DNA of 64,000 nucleotides from an uncultured Clostridia bacterium (lineage in GTDB: Bacteria > Bacillota > Clostridia > UBA1381): NCBI GenBank assembly GCA_934476675.1, contig CAKSOE010000004.1, positions 77,255 to 141,254 of the forward strand, in the 5' to 3' direction. Position numbers and translations under genes: made by a program. Every line of letters starts with the position of its first letter. Position 1 is the stretch's first letter. Of the stretch, positions 8,513 through 16,585 are shown in pieces. Below the pieces are notes generated by a model. The model was not told the DNA's origin and did not search any database. It saw nothing but the letters and a program-made list of their open reading frames with translations.

Positions 8513-9358
8513 ATGAAGAAAATAGCGATTATTCCGAATGATATAAAAGATACCGGTCTTATTCAGACAAAGCGTATTATAGACTGCCTTTCTGGCAGGG
8601 TAAAGCTTTATATGCCGTCAAATTACAGTGTTGTGGGCGGAAATATTAACTATGTTACGTTGGCTGAACTGTATGCTTCTGCCGATGCGGCAATTGTTCT
8701 CGGCGGTGACGGTACGATTATTCAGACTGCGGCTATGTGTGCCGAAAATGACGTGCCGGTAATGGGAGTGAACCTGGGGAGAATAGGTTTTCTTGCGGAG
8801 ATTGAAACCGACTGCATAGAAGCTGCTGCTGAAAAGCTTTTAAACGGTGATTATACAATAGAAGAACGCATGATGATAAAGGCGGAAATTATAAAAAACA
8901 ATTGTACAACCGCTGTATGTAATGCGCTCAATGATATTGTGATTTCAAAAACGCTTGAAGAAAAACTTATACATATTGGGCTCTATTCAAACGATGAGCT
9001 GGTAAACAGCTATGCTGCCGACGGCTTGATTATATCAACGCCGACAGGATCAACGGGCTATTCAATATCTGCGGGCGGACCTGTGGTAGATCCGTCAATG
9101 GCATTATATGTTGCAACGCCTATATGTGCTCATATGCTTTCGGCAAGGAGTGCGGTACTGAGTGCGGATAAGGTTATTGAAATTAAGATTGATTCGGAAA
9201 TATGCGGAAATAAAGCAGTTGTTACGGCTGACGGCGATGTGCGCGAATATATCTCCGACAGCGACAGTATACGTATAAGTAAATCAAAATACAAATTTAA
9301 GCTTATAAAGACAATTAAACAGTCCTTCTATGAAACGCTGTTGAATAAGCTTAACTAA
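8513..9358 (+). CDS. nadK: NAD kinase
   Basis: 281 aa from the ATG at 8513 behind GAGGTG. The ATP/polyphosphate-binding GGDGT motif (VLGGDGTIIQ), the NLGRIGFLAEIE segment and the conserved TPTGSTGYSISAGGP loop are all present. The enzyme phosphorylates NAD to NADP. In Clostridia nadK-argR-recN adjacency is common, which supports the call. The downstream argR starts 16 bases after the stop. Confidence 0.95.
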   Translation: MKKIAIIPNDIKDTGLIQTKRIIDCLSGRVKLYMPSNYSVVGGNINYVTLAELYASADAAIVLGGDGTIIQTAAMCAENDVPVMGVNLGRIGFLAEIETDCIEAAAEKLLNGDYTIEERMMIKAEIIKNNCTTAVCNALNDIVISKTLEEKLIHIGLYSNDELVNSYAADGLIISTPTGSTGYSISAGGPVVDPSMALYVATPICAHMLSARSAVLSADKVIEIKIDSEICGNKAVVTADGDVREYISDSDSIRISKSKYKFKLIKTIKQSFYETLLNKLN

Positions 9359-9374
9359 AAGGGGAGAACGTGAT

Positions 9375-9827
9375 TTGAAATACAAACGTCAGGGACAGAT
9401 TTTAAAGATAATCAAAGAAAAAGAAATAAAAACGCATGAACAACTGATAGAAGAGCTCGACAAAAGTGGTTACAGCGTTACACAGGCGACTGTTTCACGT
9501 GATATAAAGGATTTGGGGCTTATAAAGGTTCCGGTTAAGAGCGGCGGTTCGATATATGCGGCATCGCACAGCATTGCTGCGGAAGGCGACAATAAAATCA
9601 ATATGTTTTCCGATACGGTGCTGGAGGTAGACAGCGCTCTGCATACCGTGGTAATAAAAACATATCCCGGAATGGCATCTGCCGTGGCAGCGTCTGTTGA
9701 TTCGATGATGAAAAATGATTTTCTCGGTTCGATTGCCGGTGACGATACGCTTTTGATTATAACGGCGTCACCTGAAGCGGCATTAAACATGGCGGAAAAG
9801 CTCCGTAAAATATTCAGTGCAAAGTAG
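9375..9827 (+). CDS. argR: Arginine repressor ArgR/AhrC
   Basis: 150 aa, normal length, from a TTG start at 9375 behind AAGGGGAGA. The N-terminus is a winged helix (VTQATVSRDIKDLGLIKVP). The C-terminal hexamerisation and arginine-binding domain contains the diagnostic GSIAGDDT. It represses arginine biosynthesis and activates catabolism in related bacteria. Arg genes are not in this window; its place in the nadK-recN run is a conserved linkage rather than a functional one. Confidence 0.95.
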   Translation: MKYKRQGQILKIIKEKEIKTHEQLIEELDKSGYSVTQATVSRDIKDLGLIKVPVKSGGSIYAASHSIAAEGDNKINMFSDTVLEVDSALHTVVIKTYPGMASAVAASVDSMMKNDFLGSIAGDDTLLIITASPEAALNMAEKLRKIFSAK

Positions 9828-9835
9828 GGGATAAT

Positions 9836-11515
9836 ATGCTTAACAGTTTATCTATAAAAAATGTAGCGGTAATTGACAGCGTTAACCTCGATTTGTCAGA
9901 CGGTTTAAGTGTACTTACGGGAGAAACTGGCGCCGGAAAATCTATTATAATAGATTCGATAAACATGATTTTAGGTGCGCGTGCGGATCGGGAGCTTGTG
10001 CGTCACGGAGCGGAAAAAGCAATAGTTCAGGCGGTTTTTGATACTTCGGCAGAAATAGAAAAGTTGCTTTTGGATAATGATATTGACAGTGACTGCGAAC
10101 AGCTAATAGTTACGAGAAGTCTGACCTCGGAGGGGAAAAGCGTTGCAAAAATAAACGGCACAATTGTACCTCTTGCACTTTTGCGTGAGGTGTCGGGACT
10201 GCTGGTAAATATCCACGGTCAGCACGATAATCAGGCGCTTCTTACGCCTTCAAAGCATATTATTTTTCTTGATGAGTATGCTAAGAATGAAGACCTTTTA
10301 AACAACTATAAAAATCTTTATTCAAAAATGAAAGAAATATCTTCTGCGCTCAACAGGCTCAATGTAAATGAGCAGGAAAAGAAACAAAGAACGGATTTAT
10401 TGGAATATCAGATTAATGAAATATCCGCAGCAGACCTTAGCGAGGGCGAGGAGGAAGATTTGAGTAACAGGCGCGAGGTGTGCCGTAATGCCGAAAAAAT
10501 ATCCTCTGCCGTAAGCGCGGCATACGGAAGCCTGTATGACAGCGAGGGCTGCCAGAGTGCATATGACGGGATAAGCGTTGCAGTGAATGCGCTTGAGGAT
10601 ATATCGGAGCTTACTCCGGAGCTGCAAAACGCATATAACGTACTGTCGGAGGCGATGTACACCATACAGGACACCGTGCATGATTTGCGTGAATTTGCGG
10701 AGACGGTTGAATTTGACGAAGGCGAGCTTAACGATATTGAAGAACGTCTTTCGCTTATTTCAAATTTAAAGCGCAAATACGGCAATTCGGTATCGGAAAT
10801 ACTCGAATTTGCAAAAAAGGCGCAGGAGGAACTTGACGGTATAAATTCGAGCGATGAAACAGCTGCGCAGCTTTCGCAGGAGCTTGAACAAATCAAAAAC
10901 AATCTTAAAACAGCGGGCGGAAAGCTTTCGGCGGCAAGAAAACAAGCAGCACAAAAGCTGCAAAAGCAAATAATAACAGCTTTGCATGAGCTTAATATGG
11001 AAAACACAAGCTTTGAAGTCAGCGTCAAAGCGGAAGACATCTTTTTGGAAAACGGAATTGATGAGGTGGAATTTTTCATCAGCACAAATCCCGGCGAACC
11101 GTTAAAACCGCTTATAAAAATTGCTTCCGGCGGTGAATTGTCAAGGATTATGCTGGCGCTAAAATCCGTTTTGGCGGACGCCGATAAAGTTGGAACGCTG
11201 ATATTTGATGAAATAGATACGGGTGTGTCGGGGGCGGCAGCACTTAAAATTGCACTTAAATTACAGGAAATAGCACAATTCAGACAGGTTTTATGTATTA
11301 CGCATTTGCCGCAGCTTGCCGCAAAGGCAGATACGCACTATCTTATAGAAAAAACTGTTTCAGACGGTGCGGCACGAACAAGTGTAAGAAAGCTTGATTT
11401 TGACGGAAGAATTGCAGAATTATCCAGAATCATAGATGGCGGCAGTGAAAGCGGTATTTCAAAAGAATATGCAAAGGAAATGCTGTCTGGAAATAATCGG
11501 AGGAGGTTATCATGA
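9836..11515 (+). CDS. recN: DNA repair protein RecN
   Basis: 559 aa SMC-like ATPase. Walker A is TGETGAGKSI near the N-terminus. A long coiled coil follows, interrupted by a hinge. The C-terminal half has the signature ASGGELSRIMLALK and Walker B LIFDEIDTGVSG. RecN acts early at double-strand breaks. Its stop overlaps the next gene's ATG, so the two are translationally coupled. Confidence 0.97.
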   Translation: MLNSLSIKNVAVIDSVNLDLSDGLSVLTGETGAGKSIIIDSINMILGARADRELVRHGAEKAIVQAVFDTSAEIEKLLLDNDIDSDCEQLIVTRSLTSEGKSVAKINGTIVPLALLREVSGLLVNIHGQHDNQALLTPSKHIIFLDEYAKNEDLLNNYKNLYSKMKEISSALNRLNVNEQEKKQRTDLLEYQINEISAADLSEGEEEDLSNRREVCRNAEKISSAVSAAYGSLYDSEGCQSAYDGISVAVNALEDISELTPELQNAYNVLSEAMYTIQDTVHDLREFAETVEFDEGELNDIEERLSLISNLKRKYGNSVSEILEFAKKAQEELDGINSSDETAAQLSQELEQIKNNLKTAGGKLSAARKQAAQKLQKQIITALHELNMENTSFEVSVKAEDIFLENGIDEVEFFISTNPGEPLKPLIKIASGGELSRIMLALKSVLADADKVGTLIFDEIDTGVSGAAALKIALKLQEIAQFRQVLCITHLPQLAAKADTHYLIEKTVSDGAARTSVRKLDFDGRIAELSRIIDGGSESGISKEYAKEMLSGNNRRRLS

Positions 11516-11934
11516 TACGGATGGGAACTGTTATCGGCACAAAGCATGGCAATGCACAGGTACGGCTGTATCGGCAATCCTCGTGCGGCGGCGAATGTGA
11601 AAGCTGCGGAGGCGGCTGCGGCGGTGATGCTGTGATTACGGCAGAAAATCCCTTGAACGCCCAAAAGGGCGATACCGTTGCGCTTGAATTGCCATCGGAA
11701 ATTGCATTGTATGCTGCATTTTTGGTATATGTAGTCCCGATAATAGCATTGGCGGCAGGCTGTGTGATTGGAAACAAAATTTTTAATACTGAGCCGAAAA
11801 TGATTGTTTTTGCTCTGGTTATGATGTGTCTGGCATTCGGCGCAGTTGTATTGTATAGCAAAAAACGCAAAAAAAGGTATTCGGTAAGAATAATAGATAT
11901 AAGTGAAAGGGAGAATTGCACAATTGAAAACTAA
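11512..11934 (+). CDS. RseC/MucC-family membrane protein
   Basis: 140 aa. The N-terminal soluble part has a tight cysteine cluster (CGGECESCGGGCGG), followed by a DTVALELPS strand and two transmembrane helices (residues ~65-85 and ~95-115). This is the SoxR-reducing/sigma-E regulatory RseC family. In Gram-positive anaerobes its role is not established; family members near electron-transport genes suggest redox chemistry. It overlaps recN by 4 bases and the ligA start by 11. Confidence 0.85.
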   Translation: MIRMGTVIGTKHGNAQVRLYRQSSCGGECESCGGGCGGDAVITAENPLNAQKGDTVALELPSEIALYAAFLVYVVPIIALAAGCVIGNKIFNTEPKMIVFALVMMCLAFGAVVLYSKKRKKRYSVRIIDISERENCTIEN

Positions 11935-13924
11935 CGAATATTCGCCGGCAGAACGTGTTGAATATCTCACGGAACAGCTGAACTATCATAATTATAAATA
12001 TTATGTGGAGGACAGTCCCGAAATATCGGATTTTGAATTTGACGCACTTTTGCGCGAACTTGAACAGCTTGAAGAAGAATATCCAAAGCTCAAAAGACCT
12101 AATTCGCCGACAATGCGCGTTGGGGGCGAGGCTGTTTCGGGATTTAATGAGGTTCGCCACGAAGTGCCTATGCAGAGCCTGCAAAAGGCATTTTCAAAAG
12201 AGGAAATCTTTGATTTTGACAAACGCGTAAAAGAAGTCTGTACAAATCCCGAATATGTTGTAGAACATAAAATAGACGGCTTATCGGTTTCTCTGGAATA
12301 CATTGACGGAGAATTTGTACGAGGTTCAACGCGCGGTGACGGAAATGTGGGCGAGGATGTTACGGAAAATATAAAGACAATTCGTTCCGTTCCGATGAAG
12401 CTGCAAGACAAAATCCCATATCTTGAAGTGCGCGGAGAAGTGTTTTTATCGCGTGATAATTTCCAAAAAATAAACGATATCCTTGAAGCGTCCGAGCAAC
12501 CGCTGTTTGCCAATCCACGCAATGCCGCGGCAGGTTCTTTGCGTCAGCTTGACCCTAAAATTGCTGCAAAACGCAGATTGGATATTTTTGTGTTTAATAT
12601 TCAGCGGATTGAGGGTATGGAAATAAATACGCATATTGACGGCTTGCGTTTTTTGAAGAAAGAGGGATTTAAAACTATTCTTAATGATACGGTGTTTTCG
12701 TCAATAGGAGATGCATATGAGCAGATACTGAAAATCGGCGATATGCGCGATGGATTGTATTTTGATATTGACGGAGCGGTTGTCAAGGTTAATGATTTTA
12801 AAATGCGGGAACGGCTGGGAACAACCTCAAAGTTTCCGAAATGGGCAATAGCATATAAGTATCCGGCGGAAAAGCAGACAACTGTTATAAGGGATATAAA
12901 GCTTCAGGTGGGAAGGACGGGGGTTCTTACGCCGCTTGCGATTCTTGATACCGTACGTGTAGCCGGAACAAATGTTTCAAAAGCTACACTGCATAATATG
13001 GACTATATTACACAAAAGGATATACGCATAGGTGATACCGTTGTTGTAGAAAAAGCAGGAGATATTATTCCGGCAGTAGTAGAGGTTATAGGCGAGGACA
13101 GAACGGGGGATGAGAAGCCGTTTTCAATGCCGGAGCATTGCCCTGCCTGCGGTGCACTTGTAGTGCGTGAGGCAGAAGAAGCCGCATACAGATGCACGGG
13201 AGTAAATTGTCCTGCTCAGAGACTTCGGAATATTATACACTTCGTTTCGAGAGGTGCAATGGATATAGAAGGCTTGGGACCGTCCATAATCGAACAGCTT
13301 ATAGAAAGAGAGCTTATAAACACTGCGGCGGATTTGTATTATCTGAAAGCAGAGGATATTGCCGAAATGGATAAAATGGGCGAAAAGTCTGCTCAAAATA
13401 TTTTAAATGCGCTTGAAAAATCAAAGTCAAATCCGTTATATCGGCTTATAAATGCCATGGGAATACGTCATATCGGCGAAAAAGCATCAAAAATACTTTC
13501 TCAAAAATATAAAACGCTGGATAATCTGCGAAATGCTCAAGCGGAGGATTTAAACTCAATAAATGATATAGGCGCTGTAATGGCAGAGTCTGTTGTTGAG
13601 TACTTTGAAGAACCGCAGAATATAGAATTTCTTAAAAAGCTTGAGACTGCAGGTGTTGACTGCGTAGACGACAGTGAAAACAGCGGTACGGATAATAGAT
13701 TTGACGGTAAAACCTTTGTTCTGACCGGCACTCTGGAAAATTATAAGCGTTCGGAAGCAGGGGAGATTATAGAAAAATTTGGCGGCAAAACCTCGTCAAG
13801 CGTGTCGAAAAAAACAGATTATGTTCTGGCAGGCGCAGAAGCAGGCAGTAAGCTTGAAAAGGCGCAATCACTTGGCGTAACCGTCATTTCGGAGAGCGAT
13901 TTTGAAGAAATGATAAAGTCATGA
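11924..13924 (+). CDS. ligA: NAD-dependent DNA ligase LigA
   Basis: 666 aa from a TTG at 11924 behind AAAGGGAG. An in-frame GTG at 11903 is possible but sits on the ribosome site itself. Domains in order are the Ia domain binding NAD, the adenylation domain with catalytic lysine in VEHKIDGLS, an OB fold, a four-cysteine zinc finger (CPACG...CTGVNCP), helix-hairpin-helix repeats, and a C-terminal BRCT domain (KTFVLTGTL). It seals nicks during replication and repair. Its stop overlaps the start of the next gene. Confidence 0.97.
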   Translation: MKTNEYSPAERVEYLTEQLNYHNYKYYVEDSPEISDFEFDALLRELEQLEEEYPKLKRPNSPTMRVGGEAVSGFNEVRHEVPMQSLQKAFSKEEIFDFDKRVKEVCTNPEYVVEHKIDGLSVSLEYIDGEFVRGSTRGDGNVGEDVTENIKTIRSVPMKLQDKIPYLEVRGEVFLSRDNFQKINDILEASEQPLFANPRNAAAGSLRQLDPKIAAKRRLDIFVFNIQRIEGMEINTHIDGLRFLKKEGFKTILNDTVFSSIGDAYEQILKIGDMRDGLYFDIDGAVVKVNDFKMRERLGTTSKFPKWAIAYKYPAEKQTTVIRDIKLQVGRTGVLTPLAILDTVRVAGTNVSKATLHNMDYITQKDIRIGDTVVVEKAGDIIPAVVEVIGEDRTGDEKPFSMPEHCPACGALVVREAEEAAYRCTGVNCPAQRLRNIIHFVSRGAMDIEGLGPSIIEQLIERELINTAADLYYLKAEDIAEMDKMGEKSAQNILNALEKSKSNPLYRLINAMGIRHIGEKASKILSQKYKTLDNLRNAQAEDLNSINDIGAVMAESVVEYFEEPQNIEFLKKLETAGVDCVDDSENSGTDNRFDGKTFVLTGTLENYKRSEAGEIIEKFGGKTSSSVSKKTDYVLAGAEAGSKLEKAQSLGVTVISESDFEEMIKS

Positions 13925-14649
13925 AGTATTTTTCTATACCTAATCTGCCGGACAGACAGGCTAAGGGAGTTGTTACCGATTACAGAATTTCGTCGGAAAG
14001 TATGACGGAGCTGAAAAGACTTGGCATAGAAGTTTTTAAAACATTAAAAATCGAAACGCTTTATGATGCGGTGTGCGGACATACGGATATGCAGCTTTAT
14101 CACTTGAGTGAAAACCGATTTATTTCAGCACCTGAGGCATATGACTATTATACGTCAATTTTACCACAATCACAGATTATTAAAGGTTCGAAACCTCTGT
14201 GCGAAAAATATCCGTATGATGTGCCGTATAATGCTGCGGCAGTTGGTAATTATCTTATTTGCAATGCAAAGTATACAGCAGCGGAAGTCGCAGAAAGCAG
14301 CGAAAAAACGATTATAAATACAGCGCAGGGATATGCTAAATGTTCTGTATGCATAGTCGGTAATAATGCGGTTATAACGTCTGATGACGGAATATATAAT
14401 GCTGCAAAAAAATATATGGACGTTTTGAAGATTGAACCGGGATACATTAAATTAAACAGTATAAGTTACGGTTTTATAGGCGGAGCAACAGGTCTTATTG
14501 CCCCTAATATACTTGCAGTGAACGGTGATATAAAAATGCACCCTGACTGTGAGAACATAACTGCGTTTTGTAAAAATTACAGAGTAGATATATTATCGCT
14601 AAAACAAAATATCATTGAAGATGTAGGAAGTATTATTCCTATATTCTGA
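13921..14649 (+). CDS. Uncharacterised protein, possible GME (pentein) fold
   Basis: 242 aa, no signal peptide. It resembles a family annotated only as a domain of unknown function with a guanidino-group-modifying-enzyme (pentein) fold, like arginine deiminases and dimethylargininases. Visible features are an early GHTDMQLYH, a central TAQGYAKCSVCIV, and a late YGFIGGATGLIAPN that could line the five-bladed propeller's channel. The classic nucleophilic cysteine near the C-terminus is not obvious, so catalysis is uncertain. Its ATG overlaps the ligA stop (ATGA), implying coupled translation. It ends just before a terminator. Confidence 0.55.
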   Translation: MKYFSIPNLPDRQAKGVVTDYRISSESMTELKRLGIEVFKTLKIETLYDAVCGHTDMQLYHLSENRFISAPEAYDYYTSILPQSQIIKGSKPLCEKYPYDVPYNAAAVGNYLICNAKYTAAEVAESSEKTIINTAQGYAKCSVCIVGNNAVITSDDGIYNAAKKYMDVLKIEPGYIKLNSISYGFIGGATGLIAPNILAVNGDIKMHPDCENITAFCKNYRVDILSLKQNIIEDVGSIIPIF

Positions 14650-14650
14650 A

Positions 14651-14690
14651 AAATATTGCCGCAGAAAAATCTGCGGCAATATTTTTTTAT
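14651..14690. terminator. Bidirectional terminator
   Basis: AAATATTGCCGCAG and CTGCGGCAATATTT form a perfect 14-bp stem with A-rich and T-rich flanks on either side. It serves the ligA operon (+) and kdgK (-), which converge here. Confidence 0.9.
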
Positions 14691-15722
14691 TTATCTCTGA
14701 ACTCTGCCCGAACCGTCGCCGCCTGCGAGAGCGTTAACTTCTTCGCGCGTAACGAGGTTGAAATCTCCCGGGATTGTGTGCTTCAATGCAGATGCCGCAA
14801 CGCCAAATTCAAGAGCGTCTTTGAAGTTTTTACCGTCAACAAAACCGCAGATTGTACCGCCGGCAAAGCTGTCACCGCCGCCTACACGGTCTACAATCGG
14901 ATGTATTCTGTATTCCTTCGAGTGATAAAATTCATCATCATCTCTTGAATAAATGCAAGCTGACCAGCCGTTGTCGGAAGCCGATTTTGAAACTCTCAGT
15001 GACGAAATCACATATTTGAAATTGAATTTCTCAACCATCTGCTTGAAAATGCTTTCATATCCTGCAAGATTGAGTGAACCGCTTGTAACGTCTGTATTGG
15101 CAGGCTTAAAGCCGAGAACTTTGTCAGCGTCCTCTTCGTTGCCTATACACACATCAACGTACTGCATGAGGTTTGACATAACCTTCTGAGCCTTTTCACT
15201 TGACCACAGCTTTTTTCTGAAATTAAGGTCGCAAGAAACGGTTACACCGTGAGCCTTTGCAGCTTTTAAAGCAGCCTCTGTAAGTTCTGCGGCAGCGTCC
15301 GATACAGCCGGAGTTATACCTGTGAAATGGAACCAGTCAGCACCGTCAAAAATTTCATCAAAGTCAAAATCAGAAGCAACAGCTGTTGAAATTGAGGAAT
15401 GGGCTCTGTCGTATGTAACGTTTGAAGGTCTCATTGCAGCTCCTGTTTCAAGGAAGTAAATGCCGAGTCTTTCACCGCCTTTTGCGATGTGCTTTGTTTC
15501 AACACCGTATTTTCTCAATGCAGCAACAGCACAAGCGCCGATGGGGTTTTCAGGAACTTTTGTGACAAATTCCGCATCATGACCGTAATTTGCAAGCGAA
15601 ACGGCAACATTTGCTTCACCGCCGCCGTAATTGATGTCAAATTCGTCTGCCTGTATGTATTTTTCGTTGTTGGGGGTTGATAATCTGAGCATGATTTCGC
15701 CCATTGTAACTATTTTAGCCAT
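14691..15722 (-). CDS. kdgK: 2-Keto-3-deoxygluconate kinase (PfkB family)
   Basis: 343 aa from the ATG at 15722 behind GAAAGGAC. It is a ribokinase/PfkB sugar kinase: GEIMLRLSTPN at the N-terminus, YGGGEANVAVSLANYG (substrate loop), and the anion-hole motif GGGDSFAGG with the catalytic aspartate. It phosphorylates KDG to KDPG. The gene 21 bases upstream encodes KDPG aldolase, which makes the kinase assignment firm. The pair feeds uronate or sugar-acid carbon into glycolysis. Confidence 0.92.
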   Translation of the reverse strand: MAKIVTMGEIMLRLSTPNNEKYIQADEFDINYGGGEANVAVSLANYGHDAEFVTKVPENPIGACAVAALRKYGVETKHIAKGGERLGIYFLETGAAMRPSNVTYDRAHSSISTAVASDFDFDEIFDGADWFHFTGITPAVSDAAAELTEAALKAAKAHGVTVSCDLNFRKKLWSSEKAQKVMSNLMQYVDVCIGNEEDADKVLGFKPANTDVTSGSLNLAGYESIFKQMVEKFNFKYVISSLRVSKSASDNGWSACIYSRDDDEFYHSKEYRIHPIVDRVGGGDSFAGGTICGFVDGKNFKDALEFGVAASALKHTIPGDFNLVTREEVNALAGGDGSGRVQR

Positions 15723-15743
15723 TTTGATTAGTCCTTTCAAAAA

Positions 15744-16400
15744 TTATTTATTAAGCTCGCTTCTTGCAGCCTTTATGTTTGCTATAAACTTTTTAGCTGT
15801 TTCTGTTATAGCGGCATAATCGCCCGTCTTTGCGCCTTTTGTAAGCGACGAGCCTGCGCCTACCGCAACAACACCGGCTTTTATCCATTCGCCTACGTTA
15901 TCTACGTCAACTCCGCCTGTCGGCATCATCTGAGCCTGGGGGAGCGGACCCTTTATGTCTTTTATAATTCTAGGACCGTAAAGGTCTGCCGGGAAAATCT
16001 TAACGATATCCGCACCGGCTTCCATTGCCGTAATAACTTCGGTTATTGTTGCACAGCCCGGCATATACGGAACTCTGTAACGGTTACAAAGCTTTGCTGT
16101 TTCGAGATTAAACGCTGGACTTACGATAAAGTTTGCGCCTGCAAGAATTGCCGCTCTTGCTGTTTCAGGGTCAAGCACCGTGCCGGCGCCCAGCATCATT
16201 TCGCCGTTCGAATACTTTTCCGCCAATGCGGCAATAACCTTGTCCGCTCCCGGGACGGTAAAGGTAAGCTCAATTCCCGTGCAGCCGCCTGCAAGGCAAG
16301 CGTCGCTGATTTTAATTGCTTCCTCCGCATTGTTGGCTCTTACCACCGCAACAAGACCGCAGTCGGTAAGCTGTTTCAAAACCTGTTCTTTTTTAATCAT
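15744..16400 (-). CDS. kdgA: KDPG/KHG aldolase
   Basis: 218 aa from the ATG at 16400, 9 bases after AAAGGG. It is a class I aldolase of the Eda family: VVRANNAEEA, the GxTxxE-type GGCTGIELTF, GAGTVLDPE, the Schiff-base lysine in DIVKIFPA, and PTGGVDVDNV. It cleaves KDPG to pyruvate and glyceraldehyde 3-phosphate. It is first in the kdgA-kdgK operon, with its own consensus promoter and a catabolite-repression-like operator at the start site. Confidence 0.93.
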   Translation of the reverse strand: MIKKEQVLKQLTDCGLVAVVRANNAEEAIKISDACLAGGCTGIELTFTVPGADKVIAALAEKYSNGEMMLGAGTVLDPETARAAILAGANFIVSPAFNLETAKLCNRYRVPYMPGCATITEVITAMEAGADIVKIFPADLYGPRIIKDIKGPLPQAQMMPTGGVDVDNVGEWIKAGVVAVGAGSSLTKGAKTGDYAAITETAKKFIANIKAARSELNK

Positions 16401-16457
16401 TTTATACATCCCTTTCCGTGCCGTCAGCACAAAATATTAACAGTAAAATGTTCGTCA

Positions 16458-16471
16458 TTTAAACGATTACA
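16458..16471 (-). promoter_or_regulatory. Cre-like / LacI-family operator at kdgA
   Basis: The reverse strand reads TGTAATCGTTTAAA, 13 of 14 positions of the Gram-positive catabolite-responsive element TGWNANCGNTNWCA. It lies just downstream of the -10 box, where a bound repressor would block transcription. It could equally be the operator of a local LacI-type KDG regulator. Confidence 0.45.
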
Positions 16472-16474
16472 TTT

Positions 16475-16503
16475 ATTATATCATACCTTATTTTAGATTT
16501 CAA
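16475..16503 (-). promoter_or_regulatory. Promoter of kdgA-kdgK
   Basis: Reverse strand: TTGAAA (16503-16498), 17-base spacer, TATAAT (16480-16475). Confidence 0.75.
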
Positions 16504-16550
16504 TACATTTTTTGCATTATTTTTGCGAAATTCCATAAATTTATTGCAAA

Positions 16551-16585
16551 TCAAAAAGCCGACGCATTCAGCATCGGCTTTTTGA
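16551..16585 (-). terminator. Terminator of the putP-like gene
   Basis: AAAAAGCCGA and TCGGCTTTTT arms flank an 11-base loop, immediately after the stop codon and followed on the reverse strand by T residues. Confidence 0.85.
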
